Source of the DNA: Tanypteryx hageni | Taxonomy: Eukaryota > Arthropoda > Insecta > Odonata > Petaluridae | Assembly (NCBI GenBank): GCA_028673005.1 | Contig: CM054116.1 | Location: 75,714,572-75,778,571, forward strand | Reading direction: 5' to 3' | DNA: 64,000 bases | Shown here: positions 1-11,339 of the stretch, piece after piece | Numbering within the stretch: position 1 is the first letter of the stretch | How the letters are laid out: each line of letters begins with the position of its first letter | Made by a program: the position numbers and the translations under genes | The notes under the pieces: model-generated | Databases searched by the model: none | The model's input: only the letters and a program-made list of their open reading frames with translations | What the model was told of the DNA's origin: nothing

Positions 1-690
1 ATATTTCGGTTTATTTTTATGCTAATCAGCTTTAATGAGGTATTATATGTACTGAGCAAAACATTTTTATCCATAAAATTAATCCTTTCATGCTAAACCC
101 CGGAGATCCTAGAAGTTCATGACAGTGCAGAGAGATTGATAGTTTTAAAGGAAAAATGGCTGATTTCGTTATTGCGAACCAAGGATTTTGAGTTTTTATA
201 GTGGTGTCTTAGTATCGCATTAATTCGAATTGTAAATTAGGGCGGCATTATGTTTAAAATATTTAAAATCTAGTTTTAGTCGAACGAAGGGAAGTATACC
301 ATGGTGGCATATATTCAATCGCCATAGACTTTCTTTTTTTTTAAGCTGGTACATTTCCGAAAATACCTGAATAAAGAACTATCGAAACACTCCATGACAC
401 AAATAAGAAAATAGCCCTCTCCATTGATGGGGAAGGCAGAAAAAAACCTTAAACTTGCTTTTCTCCTCGCGCGACCGCAGAATTTACCTACAGGTACCGA
501 AAACGAAGCGAGAAACGCGTCGCCACCAAGTTAATCCCTTGACAAATAATAAGTACCCGACCGTCATCGATCTTTCTAAAAAAAAAAATAAATACGCCTA
601 TGCAAAGAATGCGAAATGGCGATCGTTTGACAAAGTGCGGAAGAATCCGGTTGTCAATAGCCCTTTATATTTTTTCGATGCTCCCAGAGG
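1..690. other. Intergenic, no gene seen
   Basis: AT-rich sequence with short homopolymer runs. Open frames here lack any recognisable domain and look like chance. Nothing else is supported. Confidence 0.5.
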
Positions 691-1245
691 GAATCTCAGC
701 ATGGGGTGGAGGAGTGTGGAGAGGCAGAGTGAGGAGGGAGGGGGAGGGAGATTAGTCCAGCGAGTGAAGATATGGAGAGGTTGTGGATCTTTTGAAAGGA
801 AAAGTGGAGGGCGGCATGTGGGATGGGTAGGAAGGGAAAGGGATGGAGTAAAAGAGGTAAAGGGAGGGAGATAGGGGTACGGGCAAAGGAGATGAGAGAA
901 AGAGAGAGGGGGGTCGTACTGTGGAACGAGATACGGCCGCGTCGTGAGCCATTAAGCCCACGAAAGAAAGGAGGAAGTGTTGCTGCGGCACGGCGGGAGT
1001 GGCTGATGGGAAGGGTGGAGAGAGAGAGAGGAGGGAGATAGAAAGAGAGTAAGCAGCGGGAGGTTTTGAGGAGAGGGAGAGAGTGAAGTAAGGAGGAGGT
1101 GAAGGGGGAACGGTGGGAACGGAACAAATGAGTGGGTTGAGAGAGAGAGAGAAGAAAAAGAAAGGGTTGTGGGGATACTGGGTGGAGAAAAAGTGAGAGG
1201 ATGAAAAGAAGAGGCGTGACAATATTTGGGATCCGCTTTCGCCTC
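691..1245. repeat. Purine-rich (GA) low-complexity block
   Basis: The + strand is dominated by G and A, with many gagaga and gggagg runs. Overlapping open frames on both strands here are compositional artefacts: they give Arg/Glu/Gly-rich peptides on one strand and Ser/Leu/Pro-rich peptides on the other. No intron or domain structure is visible. Confidence 0.7.
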
Positions 1246-1429
1246 TCCTATTTTTCCATAATTCCTCTCTCGTTTCGCTCTCTCTGGATAGGCGGGCGAA
1301 ACGGTGGTAACACTTGTTCTGTAACTGCATGTCTCCGTGTTTCTGAAAAACTTTTCCGTTTCTGGAAGAGTCGCTGAGATTTGCGGCTACGGGTGGAGAT
1401 TTTCTTATATGGCGAACACAGGACCTTCA

Positions 1430-1680
1430 AAAGAGAACAATCGAGCTCATCTTATGTTTAAAATCAAATTGGATAGCTATCTCTGTAACTGATGTATAAT
1501 CGTGGGGGAAAAGAGATTCGTTTTTCGACTACAGTGCAGCCGGTATCAGTTGTAATTCGGCGATGGTTGATTCTATAAAATAACTCTAATATCGATGAAT
1601 CACCAGTGATGACGCCTGCTTTGTAACCAAAATGCGTTTCCGGAATTTCCCAGCTTTTTATAGCTATTGGAAAGAATTAG
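1430..1680 (+). repeat. Dispersed repeat family X, diverged copy
   Basis: It shares a segment reading cgagctcatcttatg followed by a block resembling gctttgtaaccaaaatgcg with the copies near 3.9, 7.9 and 44.7 kb. It also contains the opposite-orientation block tttttcgactacagtgcag, which is how the 37.1-kb copy reads. It is diverged, so its edges are approximate. Confidence 0.45.
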
Positions 1681-2445
1681 TTTATCTATCAAAGGAAACT
1701 TAATAAATCTGGTGAGAATGATTTCTTGGGTCGCTTCAAAAACAAAGGCAATTGTTTTTCTCAAACAACCTTCGTTATACAGTGAGAAATGGCGCATGAA
1801 GAGCGAAAGGAAACGGCAAAGAGTTTCTTCCGAATCCTTCCATCAGTCAATCGATCTTTTTACAAACGACTCGACTCGTACGAAGAAATATTTCGCAAGA
1901 GTCGGCGATGCCGCGAAACTGTTCCGAAACCAAAAAAGGAGCGCGCAATAAATATGTTTTATGTAAATAATGCCACGGTTTGCCTTACCCTTTATTACCT
2001 GGTGCATCCTGTTCCTTGTTGCTTAAGATTTCAAAAAATGTTCCCACTCGCTGGCTTCAAAGCACAATCCCATCATCCATTCGAACTCTTCGTATTGGAA
2101 TTGATCGAATGCTTTTTTTTTCCACTCCGACTTTCTCGGTCAGAATCTGATAAAGCATTCTTCGAAAGTCTCAAAGAGTCTTAGCACTACAGCGGGAAAG
2201 CAATAAAGATGGTAGAGAGGCAGTGCAATAAAAACGCCCTGGGAATTAGGTAACGCACCTCTATCACGAGAAGTGCGAGAAAGGTTTGATTTATATAAAA
2301 AAAGACGAGATTCCTTAACGGGCACGCTGCGGCGGCCGTGCCAACTTCTAGAGAACGGGAAACTAACAATCATAGCCCGTCCTGACCGCGGAACAAAATA
2401 AGTTTTATCCGTAGAGCAGATTATAGGCGGCCAGGTGTTTTTTGT
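1681..2445. other. Intergenic, no gene seen
   Basis: Several overlapping short open frames lie here on both strands. None has a recognisable motif, conserved composition or splice context. Confidence 0.4.
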
Positions 2446-2740
2446 GATACGGAGAGAGAGAGAGAGAGAAGGGCGAAACTTCAGGTGCAAAGTGGCGAGA
2501 TGTCGAGGAGTGCTAGTTTGGAAAAAAAAATGAGAGAAGGCGTGATGTTATTGGGGATACGGGAAAAATAGTTGGGGATGGGAAGGGGTTGAAGGGAAGC
2601 GGGATTGAAAGGGAGAGAGGCAGGCGATAAAAAAGCGCACGGGAACGAAGATGGGGAGAAAATTGAGAATTTTCGCCTCTCGATGTAGATATGGGAGGGG
2701 ATTGAAGGACCTCTCAGGGTCTTCTTTGGGAGAAGTGGGT
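2446..2740. repeat. Purine-rich (GA) block
   Basis: It starts with a (GA)n run near 2450-2469 and continues as G/A-rich sequence on the + strand. A pyrimidine-rich stretch follows near 2820-2905, including (CT)n at about 2890-2907. No gene is supported. Confidence 0.6.
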
Positions 2741-3894
2741 CAGGAACGGAGAATTCTCGCATATTGTGATATAAAATTAGAGACAAGGACCTCTTCCCTT
2801 TTATGTCTCCTCTATTAGTTTCCCATGTCTCTTTCTTTGGCCCTCTTCCATCTTTTCCATTCCCTTCTATTATTAAATAATTGGCCTGTTTTCTCTCTCT
2901 CTCTCTACTTTGTACATCTGCCTTTAGTTCCCATGGCATTATCTGTATCTTATGTATGCGGTTCCTCTTCCACTTCCAAAATTTTTACGTCAGCTTCTTC
3001 GAGGATCGTCGTCTTCGAAATTATTCTATTTTTCTTTTCTTTATATTCCTTGCCCTCCTCACATTTCATCCCTATATATTTATTCATACAACATCACATG
3101 AACCCAACCAACGAGTTTACGTATAATAAACACATTTCAAGTGTTTTAACTTGGCAACATATATCAATAAGCAAATAAACATATGCTTCGGAGAGCTGAT
3201 GTTGTCTCAATAAATACTTAACCAAGTTTGATATATCTCTCATCTCCATTTTCATCTATGCATTATAAAAGCGGAGGTATTCCATTTTCGTAATATTTAT
3301 TTTGTTGCTGCACGTAACTTTTCCTTTATACCTGCACCAACGTATATTTAAACGATTCGGTTTCTTGTTTCTCCCTATGAAAGGCGTTCGTAAATTTTAT
3401 CTTCATTATTTATTCCAATTCATTCTCTTGCTCTGATATTACGTCTTTGCTCTAGGTCATACCTACCTCCCTTTTCTAAGTATTATCTCGTGTATGTTTT
3501 TCATCTTTTTCCTATTTCCTCATTTGTACAATTCTGGATGACGTGTGCATCTTTCAACTTCAACTAAGCATTAATACTTGAAACACGGAAACATTAGTAT
3601 ATCTCATTTAATTTTTCCTATCCGTATTTTTGTCATTTTGATATCAATTCGTCGGTTGGCCTAAATCTTCGAAAACTCTCCCATAATTTTCTGCTTTCTA
3701 TTTTCGTCATTTTTATCGCTCGACTTTATACCATGGAAAAGGACTGATGAAACCAGCCTGTTGGTCCGACCAGTCTTATATGGCTGTGCGTAAATTTGGG
3801 GTGCAGTAAAATGATGTAGGCGTGTTCATGCAGGATGTTTGACTTACGAAGTCGAAATGTATATAGAAAGTAAATCTCTCAGGAGTTGGGATTG
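2741..3894. other. Intergenic, no gene seen
   Basis: Pyrimidine-rich to AT-rich sequence. Short Ser/Phe-rich frames follow the T/C composition. No repeat boundary or RNA gene was recognised. Confidence 0.4.
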
Positions 3895-4138
3895 TGCTAA
3901 TTCAACAGGGAATTATCGAACTCGTCTTATAACTGAAAAAATTCAACAAGTACTTATTTACAAGAATATTTGTCTCGCGTATCTCCAATAGTCACTACAA
4001 TAGATTCTTTTGGAATTAAATTTTGGTGAATTGCACCCGAAGAAGGTTGCTTTGTAGTCGAAATGCGCATCTGGTTTTTTATGACCTAGTTGCTGCTATC
4101 GGAGTTACCTGAGACAAGTACTTTTTAAGTGCTTGTTA
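3895..4138 (+). repeat. Dispersed repeat family X with inverted ends (best copy)
   Basis: The 3945-3991 segment (caagtactt, tatttgtctcgcg, tatctccaatag) is matched in inverted orientation by 4099-4137 (ctatcggagttacctgagac, aagtactt, cttgtt), so the unit folds back. A leader reading aattatcgaactcgtcttat precedes it and is shared with the 7.9-kb copy. This is the layout of a small non-autonomous inverted-repeat element (MITE). No coding sequence lies inside. Family identity is unknown. Confidence 0.6.
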
Positions 4139-4415
4139 CAGTATCTACGTGCTACCTTTCAATTCATCGTAGTGGCGGGTAGCAGTGGGTGTGTTTTCCC
4201 AAAGTTACACTAAAAATTTTTCCTCGCAGTTTTGACTCTTCTATTAGGATATCTGGCAGTCCTGGGAAAATAATAGCTTCGATATTACTCTGTCCTACAA
4301 TCGATATCACTGTTTTATTGCCATGATTCTGTGTCACAATGTACTTGGGTTTTTCAACTGTTCCTAAAACCTCCTCAACTAAACCTAAATACCTATAATT
4401 TTCCAGAAGTATGTA

Positions 4416-4739
4416 CATGGTATCCCAAAAGTTTCTCTGCTCCAAAATAAAATATTACGTCTCTACTTGAAACGAACTCTGATCACATATCTTGATCCTG
4501 AAAAAAGCGCGAATTAAAAAAATACAAAACAAACCTCAATTTAAGATTACTACATCCAGGGGGATAAGGACTTAATAGTAAATCCCAATACTGATGTTCT
4601 TGATCATTATAAATGATTGTGACGACCAAATAAACCGTAAACATAGCAATAACAATGCATATAAAAATTTAAAAGATAAACAAAATATGTTTTTCGCCAC
4701 TCACACACCTGGGGACCAAGAGACTTTTAGAACACCCTG
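4416..4739. mobile_element. Mariner/Tc1-like non-autonomous element
   Basis: The left end reads catggtatcccaaaagtttc and the right end, reverse-complemented, reads cagggtgttctaaaagtctc. The two are diverged inverted repeats of the kind seen at mariner-type ends, and each is bordered by TA (4414-4415 and 4740-4741), as TA target duplication would give. The interior is non-coding. A 93-residue open frame on the minus strand begins inside the left end and is probably spurious. Confidence 0.55.
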
Positions 4740-4741
4740 TA

Positions 4742-5639
4742 GTTGCTTATAATATATAGACATTATATTTGTGATCAATTTTCTTAGAAATGATTGACGA
4801 AAACGCTACGCTGAAGAAGGTCGTTCCCGCTTCAAACATTTCGGCAATAAAAAATTTCATGAGATTTTCTTCACCTTATTCTTTCTTTTCCTATTGTTAC
4901 TAGTTGCCTTCTTGATGTCCTCCATTTCTTCTGTTGCCCCTCCCCTGTTATCCATCAAGCAAACGTTATTCTACCTCGACTTGTCAGTGTATTCATCGAA
5001 CAACCTCCTCATTTTTCTTGCCAATATTTCTTTATGCGCGGCAGCTGCAAATTTTTTTTGACCACCCACTTTCGCCGTACGCTCGGTGAACGGTATTCTT
5101 TTATAAACATTTTGGAGGTTTTTTATGTGTACTTAAACCCGCGCGCCGCGCCCAAAGTCCTCCACCCCTGCCCTTTTTTACGCCTCCACCTAAAGTGAGA
5201 TCATTTGGGGCCAGTCTCACTTTTACGAAAAGTTTCTCGTTTAATACTTCCGTCTACTGTTTGGATGGTTTTAGCTCAAGAATTTTTTATGTTAATTGAT
5301 TCCGAAGGAAAATAATCCCACTTTAACAGTTGCGTCCTCCAAGCGTGCGTCTCGCCTAGTCTTTTTGTTAGGTGGAGTGATCCGGCATATTTTTATTGCA
5401 AGATTTCGAAGAGCACGAAAACATGTTTGGCGCTATGTTCACCCAAAAATATGGTTCAATATAATCGAAGGCTTTCAAGAAGTTTCACTTGTTAGTGAAT
5501 ATTTTTAAGAAACTAATATGAGTTAAAACTTTTATCTCGAGATAAATGGAATAAAATGGAAGCAAACCAGTACAAAGCGTCTTTTTGAGTAGAAGATTTT
5601 TCTAACATTTATCAAATTGAAGACTCGATTTGCAGTGCT
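4742..5639. other. Intergenic, no gene seen
   Basis: Mixed AT-rich and pyrimidine-rich sequence. The only open frame of note, at 5296-5508 on the + strand, has no recognised motif. Confidence 0.4.
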
Positions 5640-6150
5640 TTTTAAAAAATTGATGTGTATTCGTTTTGTCTGTCCATCCGTCTCTTCGGGCAATGTCTCT
5701 GAAAATCTTATAACTCGGAGAGGTCAAATTTTCAGGGTAAGATGGTCTATATGAGGGCTACAGATGGTATAAATGTGGTGAATATAGTTTGAGCTGCTGA
5801 GGAGTAATCGATATCTTTTTCCAACCTCATTGTTTCAATTCTACCTCCGTAAGAAAATCATGATATCGGTGCGGGGCATTATAAATTTTCAATTTGAAAT
5901 TAGTTAAAATTAAGATAGGAGTTCTGGGCATAAACAGTTCTATTGCCGAAAGACTAATTTTTATATTTACACAGCATTGATATAATGCTTTTAAAGGGAA
6001 TTATAGACTATATCCTGAGGCCGTCGATCTCAACCAAAGCTGCAATCTTATGATGACGCCATAAAACAAAAAAACGCCATATTTAATTTGCTATGCAATT
6101 TTTCCCTCACTTGTCATCATAAATTCTTGCCATCTTTCAGAGCTCTGAGC
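5640..6150 (+). repeat. Dispersed repeat family R3, copy 1
   Basis: It begins with a phrase like tgtattcgttttgtctgtccatccgt and later contains aatttttccctcacttgt. The same two landmarks occur in the same order at 53.2-53.5 kb, and the first also occurs at 52.1 kb. Copies are strongly diverged. No coding capacity was recognised. It could be the 3' part of an old retroelement. Confidence 0.4.
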
Positions 6151-6159
6151 TATGCGGAC

Positions 6160-7440
6160 TTCATTGTTAAGCCATAAGTTAACATCTTCGAAGTTATAAT
6201 TCCGTATGCATAATAACTTACTCTATTCGTGTAGTTTGCATCGTCAAGATATTTCCAGAGCGTATTTTTATAATCAGCCATTTGAAATAACAAAGAAAAA
6301 AGCGTTGCAAAGAAATGCATATCTTTCACTCCAGCCCTGTGAGAATTTTATTCAGACATTTAAGTCAAAATTAATATTTTGTATTAATGTACCTCTTACA
6401 AAAATATCTGGTTTGAGACGAGCAACGGATAAATAAGTATCTTTGCGCTATTTAGTTATAACCTAACTTGTAATTCATATACCTGTTGTCTACAAAAACT
6501 ATAAAAAAACAAAAAGAACACGTGATCCGCCTTTTGCATCACATTAAAATATATTGAATTTATTCAGAATGAAGTTTTCGCGATTCCGTTGAGAGACTCT
6601 TAATGGGGTTGGGAATAAATGGTAAAGAGAGAGCTGGGGCATAAATCGAATGCGCGAGATGTAAATACCCATTGGTATTTACGCTTGCCCAGTAAAGATT
6701 AAGATTGATGAGCGAATCAAACCCACGGTGATACATCGGATTAAGAGACTGAATTTTATGCCGTGTTAACGCAACTTTGGTTTATTGCGCGTCATTTGGT
6801 TTTGCATGTTTATATTAAAGGTTTAAGGGTGAATCTGTGAATGGCCGATACTCGGCACTCAGAATAGCCCGTAAATGGGTCGCTAGATTGATAGGTTTTT
6901 GCCCACGATATTTTATGCGCAGTGGCCTTGGACTCGTGATGTAATTCGTTCTTGCACTGTTAATTAAATGATCGCACACCAACTCGATATTAGCTGGATC
7001 CCAATGAACTCATTTGTCATATCATTACTACACGCGAAGGTTCAGGGCAACTCGGAATCCATTACAGTTAGGGATTGCAAAAATACGGAAATATTGAGCA
7101 ATATACAGATACGCACGCATGATCCAATTCACTGATTGAAGATATTTTTCGGCCCGCTTGTGTAAGGAAGAGGTCCACATATTGTGAAAAATGGGGTTTA
7201 CATTACGGTTTTATAGGAAAAGTTAGGGCTGCGCGTCATATCGTAGCAACGCAATTTTTTTTCAAGTAAATGAGAAAAGTTTACTCTTGTGTCTTATCGT
7301 AACCACTGAATACCGAGGAAGTGGACATTGTTATGGTCAGCGATGAAAGTTAGGAAACTCGCTCGAGTTATTTGTAGAGTTGTCATTTTCTGAGAAGAAA
7401 TGCAGCCTTCCTTTTCTATTTCTTCAAGTCGAAAAATGCA
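6160..7440. other. Intergenic, no gene seen
   Basis: AT-rich, with no supported gene. Small open frames at 6206-6436 and 7294-7479 lack recognisable features. Confidence 0.4.
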
Positions 7441-7453
7441 TGCTGCTTTATGC

Positions 7454-7762
7454 CAGGGATCGGCAACCAACCGTTGCATGCGGCCCGCGAATCTATTCTG
7501 AAAAAGTTATCGCTTAACTTTAATATTGACAATTTCTTAATTTACAGCAAAGTTGTTTTCAAAATTTTCGCTGTTGAATTTTGGACGTTGGTAAATTATT
7601 TTTACTTGATTTTAAGTAATATGAGACAACAGAATATCTATGTAACTTTTGACGCAAACACTCGTCCGGCCCTCCGAAGCTCTCGTGACTTTCAATGCGG
7701 CCCTCCGAAGAATTCACAACTACGAATGTGGAATGTCATGCAGAAAAAGTTGCGATCCCCTG
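7454..7762. mobile_element. hAT-like non-autonomous element
   Basis: It starts with cagggatcggcaacc and ends with ggttgcgatcccctg-type sequence (as read: agttgcgatcccctg), giving inverted ends of the common hAT form. Inside are the phrases gcggcccgcgaatc and gcggccctccgaag. The 8 bp before it are ctttatgc and the 8 bp after are cttgtgac, so an 8-bp target duplication, if present, is diverged. No transposase is encoded. Confidence 0.6.
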
Positions 7763-7854
7763 CTTGTGACCGTAGTTCGAGTCTGGAATGGATTAATTAG
7801 TAATGAACGCATCTTGATGATTCGATTGAGAGTTTTTTCATTGTATTGCTCATT

Positions 7855-8030
7855 TGCGAATTTAATAGAGAATTATCGAGCTCGTCTTATGGCTAAAATC
7901 GAATTAACACGATTGGTATCTCCAATAGCCATAAAATTAGAATCTATTATCGGCGAATCGTCGCTAAGGACAGCTACTTTGTCGCGGAAATGTGCATATG
8001 GTTATAATAAATTTTTCATGGCTATATAAT
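7855..8030 (+). repeat. Dispersed repeat family X, copy
   Basis: It contains aattatcgagctcgtcttat, then ggtatctccaatagcc, then gctactttgtcgcggaaatg, in the same order as the 3.9-kb copy. The right inverted end is degraded or missing. Confidence 0.5.
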
Positions 8031-8039
8031 ACACTTATT

Positions 8040-10900
8040 TTATCAGTTCGTTTGCAAAATTTATTTTTATGGATATATGACAGAAGGCACCGCGAATAAA
8101 AATCAGAGGTCCTATTTGGATTGAGGTTCCTAGGCATCGAGTTTTTTGTTTTTCTCTCGTCCAAATTTTTTCTGAATTTCATCTCGTATGTATCTCGAAT
8201 TTAAAGAAAATCTTGATTAAAATTTCTGTCGCATAATTATTACTATTTGTGTACAGGAATTTGTAAAAAAAGAGAGTCGGAATAAATTAAGGTTAATAAA
8301 AATAATTTTTGAAATGTTTCATTAAGTAAAATAAGCTATAATCAATGAACGCAGCTCCACCTTTCCTGCGAAAGTCCTATTTGCTCCGTAGGGCACATTT
8401 AAAATTATCTGCACTTTGAATCTAGTTGTATTTGAGCCATAAAATATTTACGTCTTCTTCAAGTGCTTTATGGCTGATGATGTGTAAGAGCAATTATGCA
8501 AATTCATTTTTATGTCCCATTGCCATACCATTAAAAGCGAACGGCCGGCATCAATTTTTTTTATGCGTTACTATTCCTTCTATAATATATTGATGTGAGC
8601 GAAGGCGTCGTAATTTCATATTCTTCCGTTTCCACTAAGCGTCAGTATCTGTTTCTCTTGGCTTTGCTTCGAATTCTCACCCTTACGTATATCGGCATCT
8701 TTGGTTTTGACGTTGGGTAAACCAACACTAGATACGCCTTTACCCAGTCATTTTTTAATCGCTTACTTATTGCTTTCGCATTTTCTTTCCGTCTCCTCGT
8801 ATGCTTGTGAGCATATGAATGTGTTTTTATGTCTTTGTGCATGCGCATGTGTGTGTGTGTGTAACCAGTTAGATATGGCTACCGGTTTCGTTCAATTTGA
8901 TTCTGTGAAAGGCTAACCTGAGTGAGATAAAACTTAAGTATAACAAGGAGTGCCTCAGCTCCGAATAAAGCTGAATGCGCCAATATGCAATCGCCTCTTG
9001 CATAATTTCAAGAAAAAAAGGATGCGGTGTTGCAACGACCGTGCGGAGTGAAATGAATACCTCCCAAAAATCCACTCACCATGACGTCACGAAGAGACTA
9101 TCGTTCACCCCATCTGGTGCTTTCCTTTCCCTCTCCTTTCTCGCTCTCGACCCCGAGGAGATCCATTCTTAGAGAGGTCAAACTGGTAAGGCTTCACATC
9201 CTTATGGACCAAAAGCATTTACGTGCCTCCTCTTCGCCCGACTCCTCTCTGCCTCCTTTCTCGACAGTCTGCGGCGCAACCGTTTAGCAAGTCCCTTGAA
9301 CCACGAATGACCGTATAAACATGTCAATTTTATCGCCGTGGAACTGCTATTCGTCTCTACGTATATAAGAAACATGCGCTAATGGGGGAATTTTTCATAT
9401 ATTTTTTGTGAGGAGCGCCTTTGGAGTTATTTATGGCCTCTAGTGAGATATTATGGATTCGTCCGCTGGATGTTGCGTGCGTAAAATGTATTTTCGAAAT
9501 GGCACCGGGAAAAAATTAATTTTCCTGTGGTAGACATTATATACGGAAGATTATTTGAGTTGGTGGGTATTGAATAATGGCCTAAGAGAGGGGAGATGGG
9601 TTAATCCTGTTGGATGTAAGGAGCAAGTGGAATTGTATTACTCGCGGGACTCTGCGGTTATGACGGTATTTTGAGAAATCCCTTTTCTATTTTAAAGAGC
9701 GCGTTCCCAAGCGTCGGTCTTGATAGGCATTTGGTTATGAATATTTGCTAAAAATAAAACGATATTGGCCTCAGGAGATACAAGAAACATTGCTTTCCTC
9801 TTCTCGGACCGCCACAATGTGTTTTCATTCGTTAATTTTTATATAATTTTAATAAAAAAATCTTAGATATTCGATGGGCAGGCGAAATATGTCAGTAAAT
9901 TCCTGATAAATTATTACATTTTTAATTCCTATTTTGTTTATCCTAGAAAATTTTTAAGTAGGGATATTGTAGTCGGTTATTTTTAATTCCTTGTAGACTT
10001 GTAATTTACAGGAAAGACTAGGTGCTGAATCAGGCAAATAGTAATAATTGTCTAGAAATTAATTTTTAAGACGAGTATTTTTATTAATTTTTGGTAATAA
10101 GAAATCGCTGGCGTAATAGCTCGTCAAGAACGTGAGGAATAACGATTACAATAAATTCAAAGTTTCTAATGTTATAAGTCGAATATAATTAGATTGAATT
10201 ACAATTCCGATTCAATGCATCAATCATTTCTTTCGCTAAAATTTAATTTTATTTTCACAATTCACTCTAACTTAAGTTGTTTAGATGAACATATAAAAGT
10301 TACTACCCTACGTGTTAATTAAATTTGTTTGTCGCACTTCCATAAAGTCGGCAACTATGTGATTGCCCTTAATGACGAAAAGTTTCTCGCTTCAGAAAAC
10401 GGGAAATTTTGGTGTTCGAAACAGAGTTTAGGATTTGTTCGACTTGTATTTGAAGAAAGGTTTTATCTTTCATTCGTTCGCGGATTCAAGTCCCTATTTC
10501 GTAAATTATAAATATTATTAAAATACAAGTCATAAATATGCTACTCCCATACCGTGTTAATGAAATTGAGAAAAGAAGCGATCCTGGAATCGAAACCATT
10601 ATGTTACAAAAAACAGCGATCTAAATTTTAACAGGTGCAAATCCGATTAATAAAGTCTGAAAGTATGATTGAAATTGGAATCACCTTTCTTGATTTATTT
10701 GCGTTAATACGGATATATGTACTCCCATTTAACGCCATGGTGTTACCCACAGGATAATAAAAACAATTATTTTATTAGTTTTTGATATCCGTAGCATAAG
10801 TAATCATAAAAAAATAACTTGTTTGCAGTGTGTTATTTGGCGGATCTTTTAATTTTCCTTACGAAAATTGACTCCTTGCAGCAACATTTTGAGTGTTTGT
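8040..10900. other. Intergenic, with a short (GT)n tract
   Basis: No gene is supported over this stretch. A (GT)n microsatellite lies near 8848-8862. The 9080-9270 interval is pyrimidine-rich and gives Ser/Pro-rich chance frames. The remainder is AT-rich with no recognised repeat. Confidence 0.4.
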
Positions 10901-11112
10901 TCCCTTTAAAGTTCCCTAATTAAAATTCGAGAGTCGTCTGCCCTTTTCGAAACCAAACAGTGGCGTTCCTTCCAAAGAAGAATATTCGTAAGATATTTCG
11001 CATAGTTTTTCCTTTCTCTTTTTCTGCCTTTCTGTCTCCTCTCTTTTACGGCCCGTTTCATTCTCCTCTTTGTCATCTTAACTCTCAACTCTCTTCCTCC
11101 ATCCGCACCTCT

Positions 11113-11330
11113 TCTCTTCCTCCACCTCTCTTCTCTCCCTCCACCTCTCTTCTCTCCCTCCACCTCTCTTCTCTCCCTCCATCTCTCTTCTCTCCCTCCA
11201 CCTCTCTTCTCTCCCTCCACCTCTCTTCTCTCCCTCCACCTCTCTTCTCTCCCTCCACTTCTTCTCTCCCTCCACCTCTTATCTCCCTCCACCTCTCTTC
11301 TCTCCCTCCACCTCTCTCTTCCTCTCACCT
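11113..11330. repeat. 19-bp pyrimidine minisatellite
   Basis: A tandem array of the unit cacctctcttctctccctc on the + strand, with a 19-bp period and roughly ten copies. One unit carries a C-to-T change (near 11181) and a few near 11260-11290 are shortened. The long open frames through it on both strands (Ser/Pro/Leu-rich and Arg/Glu/Gly-rich) reflect the repeat. Confidence 0.85.
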
Positions 11331-11339
11331 CCCATTACA

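Noticed and set aside
4164..4445. 93-residue minus-strand open frame with protein-like composition
   Set aside because: Its start codon and first residues come from the left end of a mariner-like element (4416-4739), it matches no family I know, and a frame of this size is expected by chance.
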